Part shown: piece by piece, positions 1 to 6,929 of the stretch
Layout: the number at the start of each line of letters is the position of its first letter
Numbering within the stretch: position 1 is the first letter of the stretch
From: Fodinibius sp041642155
GTDB taxonomy: Bacteria; Bacteroidota; Rhodothermia; Balneolales; Balneolaceae
Reading direction: 5' to 3'
Length of the DNA: 7,609 nt
Assembly: GCF_041642155.1 (NCBI RefSeq)
Contig: NZ_JBEPWZ010000134.1
Location: 1-7,609, forward strand
Notes under the pieces: model-generated
What the model was told of the DNA's origin: nothing
The model's input: the letters and a program-made list of their open reading frames with translations, nothing else
Database searches by the model: none
Translations under genes and position numbers: made by a program

Positions 1-89
1 TGAGCGGGTTGCTGATCATATATTACGAGGTCCTCGACATCATACCGCGGCTGACATCAGGCGCCGAACCACAAAACATCCGGTCGTAA
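1..89 (+). CDS. TRAP transporter small membrane subunit (DctQ-type), C-terminal end only
   Basis: A frame open from the window edge (first full codon at base 3) ends at TAA 87-89 and gives about 28 residues, beginning SGLLIIYYEVLDIIPRL and ending in a polar tail. The hydrophobic end followed by a short charged tail is what the last helix of a TRAP small subunit looks like. The stop lies only 15 bases before the start of a TRAP large subunit, the usual Q-M order. In this family the small subunit (four membrane helices) docks with the large subunit to form the permease that works with a periplasmic binding protein. The identification rests mostly on position, because so few residues are visible. 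The binding-protein gene is presumably further upstream, outside the window. Confidence 0.65.
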   Translation, partial: SGLLIIYYEVLDIIPRLTSGAEPQNIRS

Positions 90-104
90 CACTATTATTT
101 TATT

Positions 105-1400
105 ATGGATTATATAGAAATACTTATACTGGTTCTCAGCTTTGTTTTCCTGTTGGGCCTCGGGGTACCTATTGCCTGGACACTCGGCCTGTCGGGATTG
201 ATTACGATCCTGGTGAGCGTGGAATCCATATCGGCCTTTACCACCATGGCCCAGCAGATGGCCACGGGCCTGGACAGTTTTACCATGCTTGCCATCCCCT
301 TTTTCATCCTGGCCGGAGAAGTGATGAACCGGGGGGGCATTGCCCGGCGACTCATTGACTTTGCCAAGACGCTGGTCGGCTCCATGCCCGGGGGACTTGC
401 TTACGTCAATATCTTTGCGGCCATGCTTTTCGGGGCCATTGCCGGTTCGGCCGTCGCCGCCGCCTCCGCCATCGGTTCCATCCTGGGTCCGCGCATGGAG
501 AAGGAGGGCTACAGCAAAGAATTTTCAGCGGCCGTGAATATCACCGCCTCTACTACCGGCCTGATCATCCCGCCCTCCAACATTCTCATTATCTATTCGC
601 TGGCAAGCGGGGGCGTCTCCATCGCGGCGCTTTTTATCGCGGGCTATGTGCCGGGACTTATCATCGGCCTTTTGCTGATGGGCGTTGCGGCCTTCTGGGC
701 CAAACGCAAAAACTTTGCCGTCGGTGAGCGAAGCAGTCTCTCTGAAGTCTTCAGCACCTTCGTAAAAGCATTTCCAAGCCTGTTGCTGCTCATCATCGTC
801 ATCGGTGGTATCATTGCCGGCATCTTCACCGCAACCGAAGCGGCGGCCATCGCCGTGGTGTACACCTTGATTCTGGGTTACTATTACAAAGAAGTCTCCA
901 CCAGGGATCTGCCCGGCATCCTCATGGATTCCGTGATGACCACCTCCATCGTCATGCTGCTTATCGCCACCTCTATCAGCATGTCGTGGGTGATGTCGTA
1001 CGAAAATATTCCCCAGGATATCAGTGCGGCCCTGCTCGCCCTCAGTGACAGCAAGATCGTAATTTTGCTTACCATCAACCTGATTCTTCTCTTTGTGGGT
1101 ACCTTCATGGACATGACGCCCGCCGTGCTGATCTTTACCCCCATCTTCCTTCCCATCGTGACGGAACTGGGTATAGATCCCGTACATTTCGGCATTATGA
1201 TGGTGCTCAATTTATGCATCGGCTTGTGCACGCCCCCGGTAGGCACCCTGCTGTTTGTGGGAGTGGGCGTAGCCGGTACGACCATCGAAAAAGTCATAAA
1301 ACCGCTGCTCCCGCTCTTCCTCGCCATGATCGTTGCCCTGATGTTGATCACCTTCTTTCCGGAACTAACCCTCTGGCTGCCGCGCATGTTCGGATTTTAA
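105..1400 (+). CDS. TRAP transporter large permease subunit (DctM/SiaM type)
   Basis: This is the complete 431-residue large subunit of a sodium-coupled tripartite (TRAP) transporter of the inner membrane. It carries the transport path for small organic acids delivered by a periplasmic binding protein. The protein is hydrophobic almost throughout, with about 11-12 helices. Family hallmarks are visible: SFTMLAIPFFILAGEVM at 58-74, the glycine/serine-rich FGAIAGSAVAAASAIG at 109-124, GLIIPPSN at 152-159, the FTATEAAA segment at 241-248, and the second-repeat pair FMDMTPAVLIFTPIFLP (334-350) and LCTPPVG (374-380). Length matches the family (about 425-430). The ATG at 105 follows the small-subunit stop by 15 bases, with A/T-rich sequence and no clear Shine-Dalgarno. 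Substrate cannot be read from the sequence: the mannonate dehydratase 42 bases downstream argues for a hexuronate or hexonate, while the nearby sialidase/lyase/epimerase genes make sialic acid (SiaM) a real alternative. Confidence 0.93.
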   Translation: MDYIEILILVLSFVFLLGLGVPIAWTLGLSGLITILVSVESISAFTTMAQQMATGLDSFTMLAIPFFILAGEVMNRGGIARRLIDFAKTLVGSMPGGLAYVNIFAAMLFGAIAGSAVAAASAIGSILGPRMEKEGYSKEFSAAVNITASTTGLIIPPSNILIIYSLASGGVSIAALFIAGYVPGLIIGLLLMGVAAFWAKRKNFAVGERSSLSEVFSTFVKAFPSLLLLIIVIGGIIAGIFTATEAAAIAVVYTLILGYYYKEVSTRDLPGILMDSVMTTSIVMLLIATSISMSWVMSYENIPQDISAALLALSDSKIVILLTINLILLFVGTFMDMTPAVLIFTPIFLPIVTELGIDPVHFGIMMVLNLCIGLCTPPVGTLLFVGVGVAGTTIEKVIKPLLPLFLAMIVALMLITFFPELTLWLPRMFGF

Positions 1401-1442
1401 TTAATAATCGCATTAAAATTATAATTATAACACACCTGCACT

Positions 1443-2630
1443 ATGAACTTTGAACAAACCTGGCGCTGGTTCGGCTCCTACGACACGATTCCCCTTACCG
1501 ACATCAAACAGACCGGGGCCACCGGCATCGTCACGGCTCTGCACCATATTCCCCACGGGGAAGTATGGCCCGTCGACGAAATTAAAAAACGCAAGCAGCT
1601 CATTGAAGACAGCGGCCTTCGCTGGTCGGTCGTGGAGAGTATTCCCGTGCACGAGGATATCAAAAAGCAAACGGGTGACTACCATACGTATATTAAAAAT
1701 TACAAGCAGTCTATCCGGAACCTTTCCGAATGCGGCATTGATACGGTATGCTATAACTTTATGCCGCTGACGGACTGGACCCGCACCACCATCAACCAGC
1801 CGCTGGACGACGGATCCACCGCACTCCGGTTCGACGCCACGGCCTTTGCCGCTTTTGAGCTGTACATCCTCCAGCGCGAGGGCGCAGAACAGACCTATTC
1901 TTCTGAACGGCAGGAAAAAGCCAGGGCGTATTACGAATCGCTCTCCGACGGCGAGGGCGAAGCGCTGACCGAGACCATACTCCTCGGGCTGCCGGGCGAT
2001 GAAGAACTGACGCTCGAAAAATTCCGGGGCCTCCTGGATGAATACCAGGGAATCGATGATCAAAAACTGCGCTCCCACCTCTACCATTTTTTGCGGGAGA
2101 TCATCCCGGTAGCGGAGGAGAGCGGCGTCCGAATGGCCATTCATCCCGACGATCCCCCCTTTTCCCTGTTTGGGCTCCCCCGCATCGTCAGCACCGAAGC
2201 GGACGCCCGGCGGCTGCTTGAAGCTGCAGACTCGCCCTATAACGGGCTCACCTTCTGTACCGGTTCCTACGGGGCTCATCCCGAGAACGACCTCCCCGGC
2301 ATGGTCGAGCGCCTGGGAGACCGCATTAACTTTGTGCACCTGCGAAGCGTCAAACGCGATGAAGACGGGAGCTTCCAGGAAGCACGTCACCTCGAAGGCG
2401 ATGCGGATATGTATCACGTCATGCGGGCGTTGATCAGGGAGCAGCACCGGCGAAAATCGGACGGCAGGGACGACCTTTCCATGCCCATGCGTCCCGACCA
2501 CGGACACCGCCTGCTGGATGACCTGCAGCGGGAGTCGTACCCCGGCTACTCGGGACTGGGACGCCTGCGGGGACTGGCGGAACTTCGGGGACTGGAAATG
2601 GGGATCCGGAAATCACTGGAGGGGGATTAA
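1443..2630 (+). CDS. uxuA: mannonate dehydratase
   Basis: This cytoplasmic TIM-barrel enzyme dehydrates D-mannonate to 2-keto-3-deoxy-D-gluconate in hexuronate (glucuronate) breakdown, using a divalent metal (Mn2+ or Fe2+). The 395 residues equal the normal UxuA length and the frame is unbroken. The N-terminus MNFEQTWRWFG and the TALHHIPHGEVW segment (31-42) are typical. Likely metal and catalytic residues are visible: His234 in AIHPDDPP, Cys272 in FCTGSYG, His299 in FVHLR, and Asp352-His353 in RPDHGH, with a conserved Tyr369 in YPGYSG. It follows the TRAP large subunit by 42 bases with no obvious terminator, so co-transcription is likely. UxuB, a hexuronate isomerase and KDG kinase are not in the window, so the rest of this pathway must be encoded elsewhere. 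Family assignment is secure; that the TRAP system feeds it is inference from adjacency. Confidence 0.95.
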   Translation: MNFEQTWRWFGSYDTIPLTDIKQTGATGIVTALHHIPHGEVWPVDEIKKRKQLIEDSGLRWSVVESIPVHEDIKKQTGDYHTYIKNYKQSIRNLSECGIDTVCYNFMPLTDWTRTTINQPLDDGSTALRFDATAFAAFELYILQREGAEQTYSSERQEKARAYYESLSDGEGEALTETILLGLPGDEELTLEKFRGLLDEYQGIDDQKLRSHLYHFLREIIPVAEESGVRMAIHPDDPPFSLFGLPRIVSTEADARRLLEAADSPYNGLTFCTGSYGAHPENDLPGMVERLGDRINFVHLRSVKRDEDGSFQEARHLEGDADMYHVMRALIREQHRRKSDGRDDLSMPMRPDHGHRLLDDLQRESYPGYSGLGRLRGLAELRGLEMGIRKSLEGD

Positions 2631-2707
2631 ATTTTGAATGTTGTGTTTACAGCCTTGTCCCTCGAAGTGGGCCTGCTCTTAACGTGTATCATCCAGCATC
2701 CCGGAGC

Positions 2708-3037
2708 TTAAACCCAGGAATACTTCGCCCTGTACACGATAGCTCAGCATGAGTTGAAGGGCAAGTCGGCCTGGACCAGGTCACCGATATTACCAACATG
2801 ACCAAGACAGCGTTTTGCCGCTACTTTAAAAAGGTCACCGGAAAAACCTTTTTTACCTATCTCAACGAGTACCGGGGGGGATATGCCTGCAAGTTATTGA
2901 TGCAGACGAATCTCAACGTTTCCGAAATCTGCTATAAAAGCGGATTTAACAGTATATCGAACTTCAACAAACAGTTTAAAGCCATCACCGATACAAGTCC
3001 GGTGCGATATAAAAACAAGCTTGGGAACGAAACATAA
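2708..3037 (+). pseudogene. AraC-family regulator remnant (C-terminal DNA-binding part, broken upstream)
   Basis: From about 2753 to the TAA at 3035-3037 the frame encodes most of an AraC-type double helix-turn-helix: LDQVTDITNMTKTAFCRYFK forms the first unit and NVSEICYKSGFNSISNFNKQ the second, closing with the usual TSPVRYKN. Upstream the gene is broken. The same frame reads ILRPVHD (2720-2740), which resembles the linker helix before the AraC domain, but then hits TGA at 2750-2752. The bases between make better sense in another frame, giving IAQHELKGK at 2739-2765. At least two indels are therefore needed to restore a continuous linker plus domain. No N-terminal sensor (cupin) domain is recognisable in 2631-2707. 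A 79-residue protein from ATG 2798 would lack the sensor and the start of the first helix-turn-helix, so I read this as a decayed regulator, perhaps once controlling a sugar operon here. A functional short DNA-binding peptide is less likely. Confidence 0.75.
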
Positions 3038-3058
3038 CCCGTTAATAATCGAAAGCCT

Positions 3059-3079
3059 GGCCAAACCGCTGTTTTGGCC
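3059..3079. terminator. hairpin between convergent units, possible bidirectional terminator
   Basis: GGCCAAA (3059-3065) and TTTGGCC (3073-3079) form a perfect 7-bp stem around a 7-base loop. It sits just after the AraC remnant stop (3037) and beyond the lyase stop (3191), where transcription from both sides converges. On the plus strand it is followed by a broken T-rich stretch (GATTTCCGTATTTT), not a clean T-run, so termination strength is uncertain. Confidence 0.4.
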
Positions 3080-3190
3080 GATTTCCGTATTTTAGCCCAT
3101 TCAAAACACCCCATATGTGGTATATGCTGCAGTTTTGAAATCGATCAGGCTTTGTTTTTGATCCAAACGCCCGGTTTTTCAAAGAGCCCG

Positions 3191-4117
3191 CTAATCCTGC
3201 ACGGCCTTGTCCATAGCGTAGCTGAAAAAGTCTGTTTCACGCAGTTTCTTTTCAAGGGCTGTGAGTTCACCGGCATCAATCGTTTGCAGCGGCAGCCGGG
3301 CGGGACCGCAATCCAGGCCCAGCAGCTTCATGACTCCCTTGGCGGCCCCGCCATACTCATACTGATCAATCAGGCGGACAAACTCCATTGATTTTCGCTG
3401 CAGTCTTCTGACTTCAGAAAGGTCTCCCCGCTCATAGGCAGCAAGTATTTCATGGTAAAGACCCGGAAACAGGTTATAGGTGCTCCCCACAAATCCCCTG
3501 GCTCCCAATATAAGTCCGCAGCTCATGAGCTCGTCGTTGCCGAACATGATATCGTATTTTCCGTCCGCAAACTCCAGGCATCTGCTAAAATCCACGTAAT
3601 CATAGTTGGAAAATTTAATTCCGCTCAGCATGGGAATTTTTTCCGATCCCTCCGCCAGAAAATCAACCATGGAGAAATTCACTTCCGTAAGTGCCGGAAT
3701 ATGATAATAATAAAACGGTACTTCCGGAGCCGCTTCCGCAACCTGCTGACAAAAGTCCACCAGTCCCCCCACATCCGCCGGCTTCCTGTAAAAGGGTCCC
3801 ACGGTGGAAATCCCCGTAACATTTGAAAGCTGAGCCGCGTGTTTCCCGAGCGATTTCGCATCTTCCACCCCGGCATGTCCCACATGAATTAACAGCTTGA
3901 AATCGTCCGTAATGGTTTCATTCCATTTTTCCGCAAGCTGTTTGCGCTCCCGGGTGGTCAGCGACAATCCCTCGCCGGTAGATCCGTTGATAAAGGCGCC
4001 CACAATCTTTTGCTCCCTGTAATGTTCATATAACGGCGGAATCATATCCAGCTGTATGCTGCCGTCCTCTTTCATGGGTGTAAACGGCGCTACCACTAAA
4101 CCTTCAATACTGTTCAT
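3191..4117 (-). CDS. nanA: N-acetylneuraminate lyase
   Basis: This cytoplasmic aldolase of the DapA/NanA (DHDPS) TIM-barrel family splits N-acetylneuraminate into ManNAc and pyruvate through a Schiff base. The 308 residues match family length. GSTGEG at 45-50 is the carboxylate-binding loop, Tyr138 in YYYHIPALTEV is the expected catalytic tyrosine, Lys168 in GIKFSNY the Schiff-base lysine, GNDE at 193-196 the sugar-binding loop, and GFVGSTYN at 208-215 the conserved C-terminal strand motif. The YHIPALT context and the GST/GNDE loops fit sialate lyase better than dihydrodipicolinate synthase. Neighbours support this: a sialidase gene ends 70 bases upstream on the same strand, and an N-acylglucosamine 2-epimerase, the next step for ManNAc, lies nearby. 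The start ATG (4115-4117) is preceded by the leader AGCAGTTATT, which is also found before the creatininase-family gene. A related 2-keto acid aldolase with another substrate remains possible. Confidence 0.88.
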   Translation of the reverse strand: MNSIEGLVVAPFTPMKEDGSIQLDMIPPLYEHYREQKIVGAFINGSTGEGLSLTTRERKQLAEKWNETITDDFKLLIHVGHAGVEDAKSLGKHAAQLSNVTGISTVGPFYRKPADVGGLVDFCQQVAEAAPEVPFYYYHIPALTEVNFSMVDFLAEGSEKIPMLSGIKFSNYDYVDFSRCLEFADGKYDIMFGNDELMSCGLILGARGFVGSTYNLFPGLYHEILAAYERGDLSEVRRLQRKSMEFVRLIDQYEYGGAAKGVMKLLGLDCGPARLPLQTIDAGELTALEKKLRETDFFSYAMDKAVQD

Positions 4118-4132
4118 AATAACTGCTATTCT
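4114..4132 (-). promoter_or_regulatory. start-site leader of nanA, shared with the creatininase-family gene
   Basis: On the plus strand this reads TCATAATAACTGCTATTCT. The copy at 6747-6765 differs only at one base (G in place of A at base 15). On the coding strand it is AGAATAGCAGTTATTATGA, so it includes the ATG and the 15 bases before it. No Shine-Dalgarno is present; the A/T-rich bases before ATG are typical of Bacteroidota-type initiation. The match over 18 of 19 bases suggests a common translation-initiation or regulatory element, or a duplicated leader. Confidence 0.5.
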
Positions 4133-4187
4133 GCTTGATTGACCTGTTTTATAATTTTTAATGAGTCGCGGGCACTGCCTCTGTGTG

Positions 4188-5798
4188 TTATAGCGTCTCG
4201 TCTGCCAACAGTTCCTTTATCAAAACTTTCTGAAAAAACAGGTCACCGGCACCTTCATATAAAATGCCCACCGCCTGCTCATCCACGGGAGTGAGGCAGG
4301 AATAGCCGTAACCCTGGTTTTCATTCAATAGAATCTGCTGATCCTCCGGCCAGCTCAACCCGTCATCGGTACTCATTTTAATCGCCATATTTTTTCGTGA
4401 TTCCGTGCTGTTGGGATTGGAAAACAACAGGCAGTATTTGCTCAATTCGTCTTCCGGGCAGGGGAATTCAATCAGGCTGGCCATGCTGACCGGCTCAATG
4501 AGGGCGGAGCGCGACGTAGGATGCTTCTGCCAGCTCTCTCCCAGGTCGTCCGTCGTATAGACAGAGCGAGCCCCGCCGCGGTTGTCCCGCATGTTAAGCA
4601 TCAGCGAACCATCGCTTAGCTGTACCACCTGCGCCTCGGTGGTGTTAGACTTGGCCCCGGACCCGATACTCCAGCTTTCGCCGTGATCTTTACTATAGAT
4701 AATTGTGGCGTAGGGCATACCTTTCTCATCTTTAAACTGGGCCGGAAAGACAAGCGTTCCATCGTCCATGGTAATCCCCCTGCCCGGACCCTGCAACAGC
4801 AGCTGCCATTCGGGATCCTTAATCTGGCCGGTGATGTTCACAGGCTCGGACCATGTTTTACCGTCATCTTCGCTTTTGGTCAGCATAAACTGTCCCGTTT
4901 CTTCCGGTTCGATTCCCGGTCCCGATGCCGTCCAGGCCCGCTCTCCGGGCATGCCGTGCGTCCACAGCGCCGCCACCCAGATCGTACCCGTTTCATCGTC
5001 AACCAGTATGGAGGGGTCCCCGATCCCGTTCTGCTCTTCGGGCAATCCTCCCCATTCCCCCATATCCATAATGACCTGCATCTCTTCCCAGGTCTGTCCC
5101 CCGTCGGTGCTTCTGTTAATGCCCACGTCAATATCACCCTGCAGGTCACTGGCATTGTCATATCTTATATCGTAAGCGGCAATAAGTGTACCCTCGTTCG
5201 TGGTCACCAAACCCGGGATCCGGTAGGTATGCACGCCCTGTTGCCCCCCTTGCCGGACCACCACACCTATGCGCTTTCCTCCCGGGGGAGAAGCTTCTTC
5301 GGGGGACCAGCTATCGCCGCTTTCAAAGGTCAACTGCTCCAGTCCCGCATCCACCCTGTTCAATAATTCCGCGCCTTCCTTCAGCTCATAGGAAACCCAG
5401 AAAAAATTGTTGTCCCCTTTCAGCTGCTGTCTGCCCGCAATCTCCATGACTTCATCGATTTCATCAGTCCCTCCAAAGCGGACGGCCTCCCCGAGGGACC
5501 CCTCGTCACCGGCGTAGAAAACATCGACGGACTTTATATCCTCAATATCGGTCGTGCCCTCCGTGGTGATGCTCAGGCTGCTCACCGTGTCCTCCGAACT
5601 CACCTGCGCTCCATCTGCCCGCAGCTGAATCTGAAGCACCGGATTCCGCTGCCGGCCCATCAGCACCGGACTTACTTTCTGTTGAATCGTAATGCCGTTG
5701 TCGCGCTGCTTCGAGGAAGACTCCGTGTCCCGGCAGGATGTTGCGATCAGCCAGACCGATAAAAGGGGTAGAACGATCGTTTTAAACATACTCAGCAT
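4188..5798 (-). CDS. exo-alpha-sialidase (neuraminidase), lipoprotein
   Basis: This glycoside hydrolase of the GH33 type removes terminal sialic acids from glycans. The chosen start (ATG 5796-5798) gives 536 residues beginning MLSMFKTIVLPLLSVWLIATSC, a signal sequence with a plausible lipobox ending at Cys22, so the enzyme is probably lipid-anchored and exposed. The frame stays open to an ATG at 5861, but that would add 21 residues before the signal; ATG 5789 is also possible. After a beta-rich N-terminal domain (about 40-165), the propeller starts with YRIP at 192-195. Asp boxes are STDGGQTW (230-237), SEDDGKTW (309-316), SKDHGESW (369-376), a longer variant TTDDLGESW (415-423) and STDDGLSW (476-483). 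The arginine triad is likely Arg193, Arg404 and Arg468, the acid/base candidate Asp261 in GDPS (or the earlier Asp211/Asp214 region), the nucleophile Tyr499 in GYGYSCL, and its partner Glu388 in TEAQVVQL. The lyase gene follows 70 bases downstream. Confidence 0.92.
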   Translation of the reverse strand: MLSMFKTIVLPLLSVWLIATSCRDTESSSKQRDNGITIQQKVSPVLMGRQRNPVLQIQLRADGAQVSSEDTVSSLSITTEGTTDIEDIKSVDVFYAGDEGSLGEAVRFGGTDEIDEVMEIAGRQQLKGDNNFFWVSYELKEGAELLNRVDAGLEQLTFESGDSWSPEEASPPGGKRIGVVVRQGGQQGVHTYRIPGLVTTNEGTLIAAYDIRYDNASDLQGDIDVGINRSTDGGQTWEEMQVIMDMGEWGGLPEEQNGIGDPSILVDDETGTIWVAALWTHGMPGERAWTASGPGIEPEETGQFMLTKSEDDGKTWSEPVNITGQIKDPEWQLLLQGPGRGITMDDGTLVFPAQFKDEKGMPYATIIYSKDHGESWSIGSGAKSNTTEAQVVQLSDGSLMLNMRDNRGGARSVYTTDDLGESWQKHPTSRSALIEPVSMASLIEFPCPEDELSKYCLLFSNPNSTESRKNMAIKMSTDDGLSWPEDQQILLNENQGYGYSCLTPVDEQAVGILYEGAGDLFFQKVLIKELLADETL

Positions 5799-5945
5799 AA
5801 GCAGATAAAAGTTTATAGTTAAAAAACCCGTCCTGCCTTCCTTGCCGTATTGCGCCGGCAAAGAACCGTTTAGCCCAAACCTCTGCCTGTCCCCGACATA
5901 GCTTGACCGCTAATCATAAACAAGTGAAAGCTAAGCAAAACTCCA

Positions 5946-5959
5946 CCCCGGCCCCGGGG
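5946..5959 (-). terminator. GC hairpin after the creatininase-family gene, weak terminator candidate
   Basis: On the minus strand the 14 bases CCCCGGGGCCGGGG can fold as a 5-bp all-GC stem with a 4-base loop, 20 bases past the creatininase-family stop. They are followed by TGGAGTTTTG. The stem is short and the T-run imperfect, so it may only attenuate read-through into the sialidase gene. The rest of 5799-5979 shows no clear promoter. Confidence 0.3.
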
Positions 5960-5979
5960 ATTTTACGCATTAGGAGCTC

Positions 5980-6750
5980 TTACTCGTAAAGCGAATCATT
6001 ATCCGTATTCGCAAGATCCACCAGAAAGTCCGCAATATTATCCGTGACGGCATTCAAAAAGGCTTCCCCCTTTTCGGCCGTGGCGGCTGCAGGATTGCCG
6101 ACCCCGGTATCCTCCGTCACCTGCGTCCATTCGCGCTGCACGAACGTCCACCCCTCATTCAGCGCGGGAACCGTAAATTTATTCGCCCTGCCGTCTCCGG
6201 CCTCTGACAGCGGCAGCACCCAGTCGGGTACAATATGCATCATCGTACTGCTTTCCATTTCCCCGGCGTGGTCGCCCGGCTCATCGAAATACCGCTCGTC
6301 ATCGGCCGCCTGGTACCAGTTCAGGGCACACGAGAAAAGATCCGGGAAGTCCACCGGCAGCGTGCGCAGCATCTGCTTGAAATGATTGCCTCCGTGGCCG
6401 TTCAGAATAACCAGCTTGGGTATCCCCTGGCGCTCGAGCACATCCGCAATGTCGCTCAGTACCGCCATTTGCGTAGAGGGATTCATGTTCAGGCACAGGT
6501 CCACATCCAGCTGGCCGGTATTCACGCCGAACGGTACGGTGGGCAACACCACGGGTTTGGCTTCCCTCTCCCACGCCTTCCGGGCCGATTCTGCCGCCAC
6601 GTAATCACACTGTATCACATCGGTGCCGTACGGAAGGTGATAGTTATGGGCTTCCGTGGCGCCCCAGGGCAGCACGGCCACGTCGTAATCCTCATTTTTT
6701 ACGGTTTTCCAGTTGGTTTCGGAAAGAATATAGGGTCGGGGTGAACTCAT
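5980..6750 (-). CDS. creatininase-family metal-dependent hydrolase, substrate unknown
   Basis: This is a complete 256-residue member of the creatininase/MftE-like amidohydrolase superfamily, whose members use two metal ions to hydrolyse C-N bonds (creatinine, formamidopyrimidine, mycofactocin precursor) and are normally cytoplasmic. The metal-site motifs are intact: LPWGATEAHNYHLPYGTD at 27-44 with Glu33, His35 and Asp44 as likely ligands; the glycine-rich NGHGGN at 117-122 with His119; and DHAGEMESS at 160-168 with Glu164 or Glu166. NGHGGN and the H-x-GE-x-E segment place it among the general creatininase-family proteins rather than true creatininases, so a creatinine substrate should not be assumed. 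No signal peptide is visible. It is the promoter-proximal gene of the minus-strand set (sialidase 182 bases downstream, then nanA), which suggests a role in handling a sialic-acid or amino-sugar derivative; this is inference. The ATG at 6748-6750 has the leader shared with nanA. Confidence 0.88.
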   Translation of the reverse strand: MSSPRPYILSETNWKTVKNEDYDVAVLPWGATEAHNYHLPYGTDVIQCDYVAAESARKAWEREAKPVVLPTVPFGVNTGQLDVDLCLNMNPSTQMAVLSDIADVLERQGIPKLVILNGHGGNHFKQMLRTLPVDFPDLFSCALNWYQAADDERYFDEPGDHAGEMESSTMMHIVPDWVLPLSEAGDGRANKFTVPALNEGWTFVQREWTQVTEDTGVGNPAAATAEKGEAFLNAVTDNIADFLVDLANTDNDSLYE

Positions 6751-6765
6751 AATAACTGCTGTTCT
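6747..6765 (-). promoter_or_regulatory. start-site leader of the creatininase-family gene, shared with nanA
   Basis: The plus-strand sequence TCATAATAACTGCTGTTCT matches the nanA start region (4114-4132) at 18 of 19 bases, including the ATG. Upstream of it the two loci diverge at once (TTAAAATTAA here, TCAAGC there on the coding strand), so the conservation is confined to the initiation region. Confidence 0.5.
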
Positions 6766-6860
6766 TTAATTTTAAATTAATATTTCAGTAAACTACTGCT
6801 CCAACAATAAAGAATTTTGAGCTTTATATTTCTTTTATTATTTATGGAGTAGCCCTCCAG

Positions 6861-6872
6861 GCCAAAGTATAA
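6861..6872 (-). promoter_or_regulatory. candidate promoter box for the minus-strand (creatininase-sialidase-nanA) unit
   Basis: Read on the minus strand it is TTATACTTTGGC, resembling the Bacteroidota -7 element TAnnTTTG but with one extra base in the spacer. It lies 110 bases before the creatininase-family ATG. The same element faces the other way at 6930-6941 (11 of 12 bases identical), which strengthens the case. No clear -33 TTTG partner is seen at the expected distance. Confidence 0.35.
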
Positions 6873-6888
6873 TAAATGAGCACTTATT
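6871..6888. promoter_or_regulatory. near-palindrome, candidate operator
   Basis: AATAAATGAGCACTTATT is symmetrical at 7 of 9 base pairs (AATAA-n-TG-nn-CA-n-TTATT). It overlaps the end of the minus-strand promoter-like box by two bases and lies between the two outward-facing boxes, a suitable place for a dimeric repressor controlling both sides. The binding protein is unknown, and A/T-rich sequence produces such symmetry by chance fairly often. Confidence 0.35.
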
Positions 6889-6929
6889 TTGTAGGCTTAT
6901 TTATTCGCGTATCTCAACTCATAAGAAAA

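Noticed and set aside
525..1187. Open minus-strand frame of 220 codons opposite the TRAP large subunit
   Set aside because: The translation is extremely rich in Asp, Gly, His and Gln, as expected from the reverse of hydrophobic membrane-helix codons.
1401..1442. A/T-rich gap between the TRAP subunit and uxuA as a separate promoter or terminator
   Set aside because: It has no stable hairpin and no recognisable promoter pair; a simple operon junction explains it.
1425..2507. Long open frame of 360 codons on the minus strand opposite the mannonate dehydratase gene
   Set aside because: It lies fully antisense to a clear full-length uxuA, has no recognisable domain, and arises from the codon bias of the real gene.
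1443..2630. Possible frameshift in the basic, low-complexity C-terminal part of uxuA
   Set aside because: The frame stays open to the normal family length, and the RPDHGH and PGYSG motifs are in the same frame as the rest.
3143..3163. GATCA/TGATC inverted repeat around a T-rich loop downstream of nanA
   Set aside because: A stem of five base pairs with a long loop is too weak to call a terminator or regulatory structure.
3191..4117. Annotation of the lyase as dihydrodipicolinate synthase (DapA)
   Set aside because: The YHIPALT tyrosine context, the GNDE loop and the sialidase/epimerase neighbours favour sialate lyase, although both belong to the same superfamily.
4683..5366. Open plus-strand frame of 227 codons opposite the sialidase
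   Set aside because: The minus strand encodes Asp boxes, YRIP and the catalytic residues of a sialidase across the same bases; the plus frame shows no family features.
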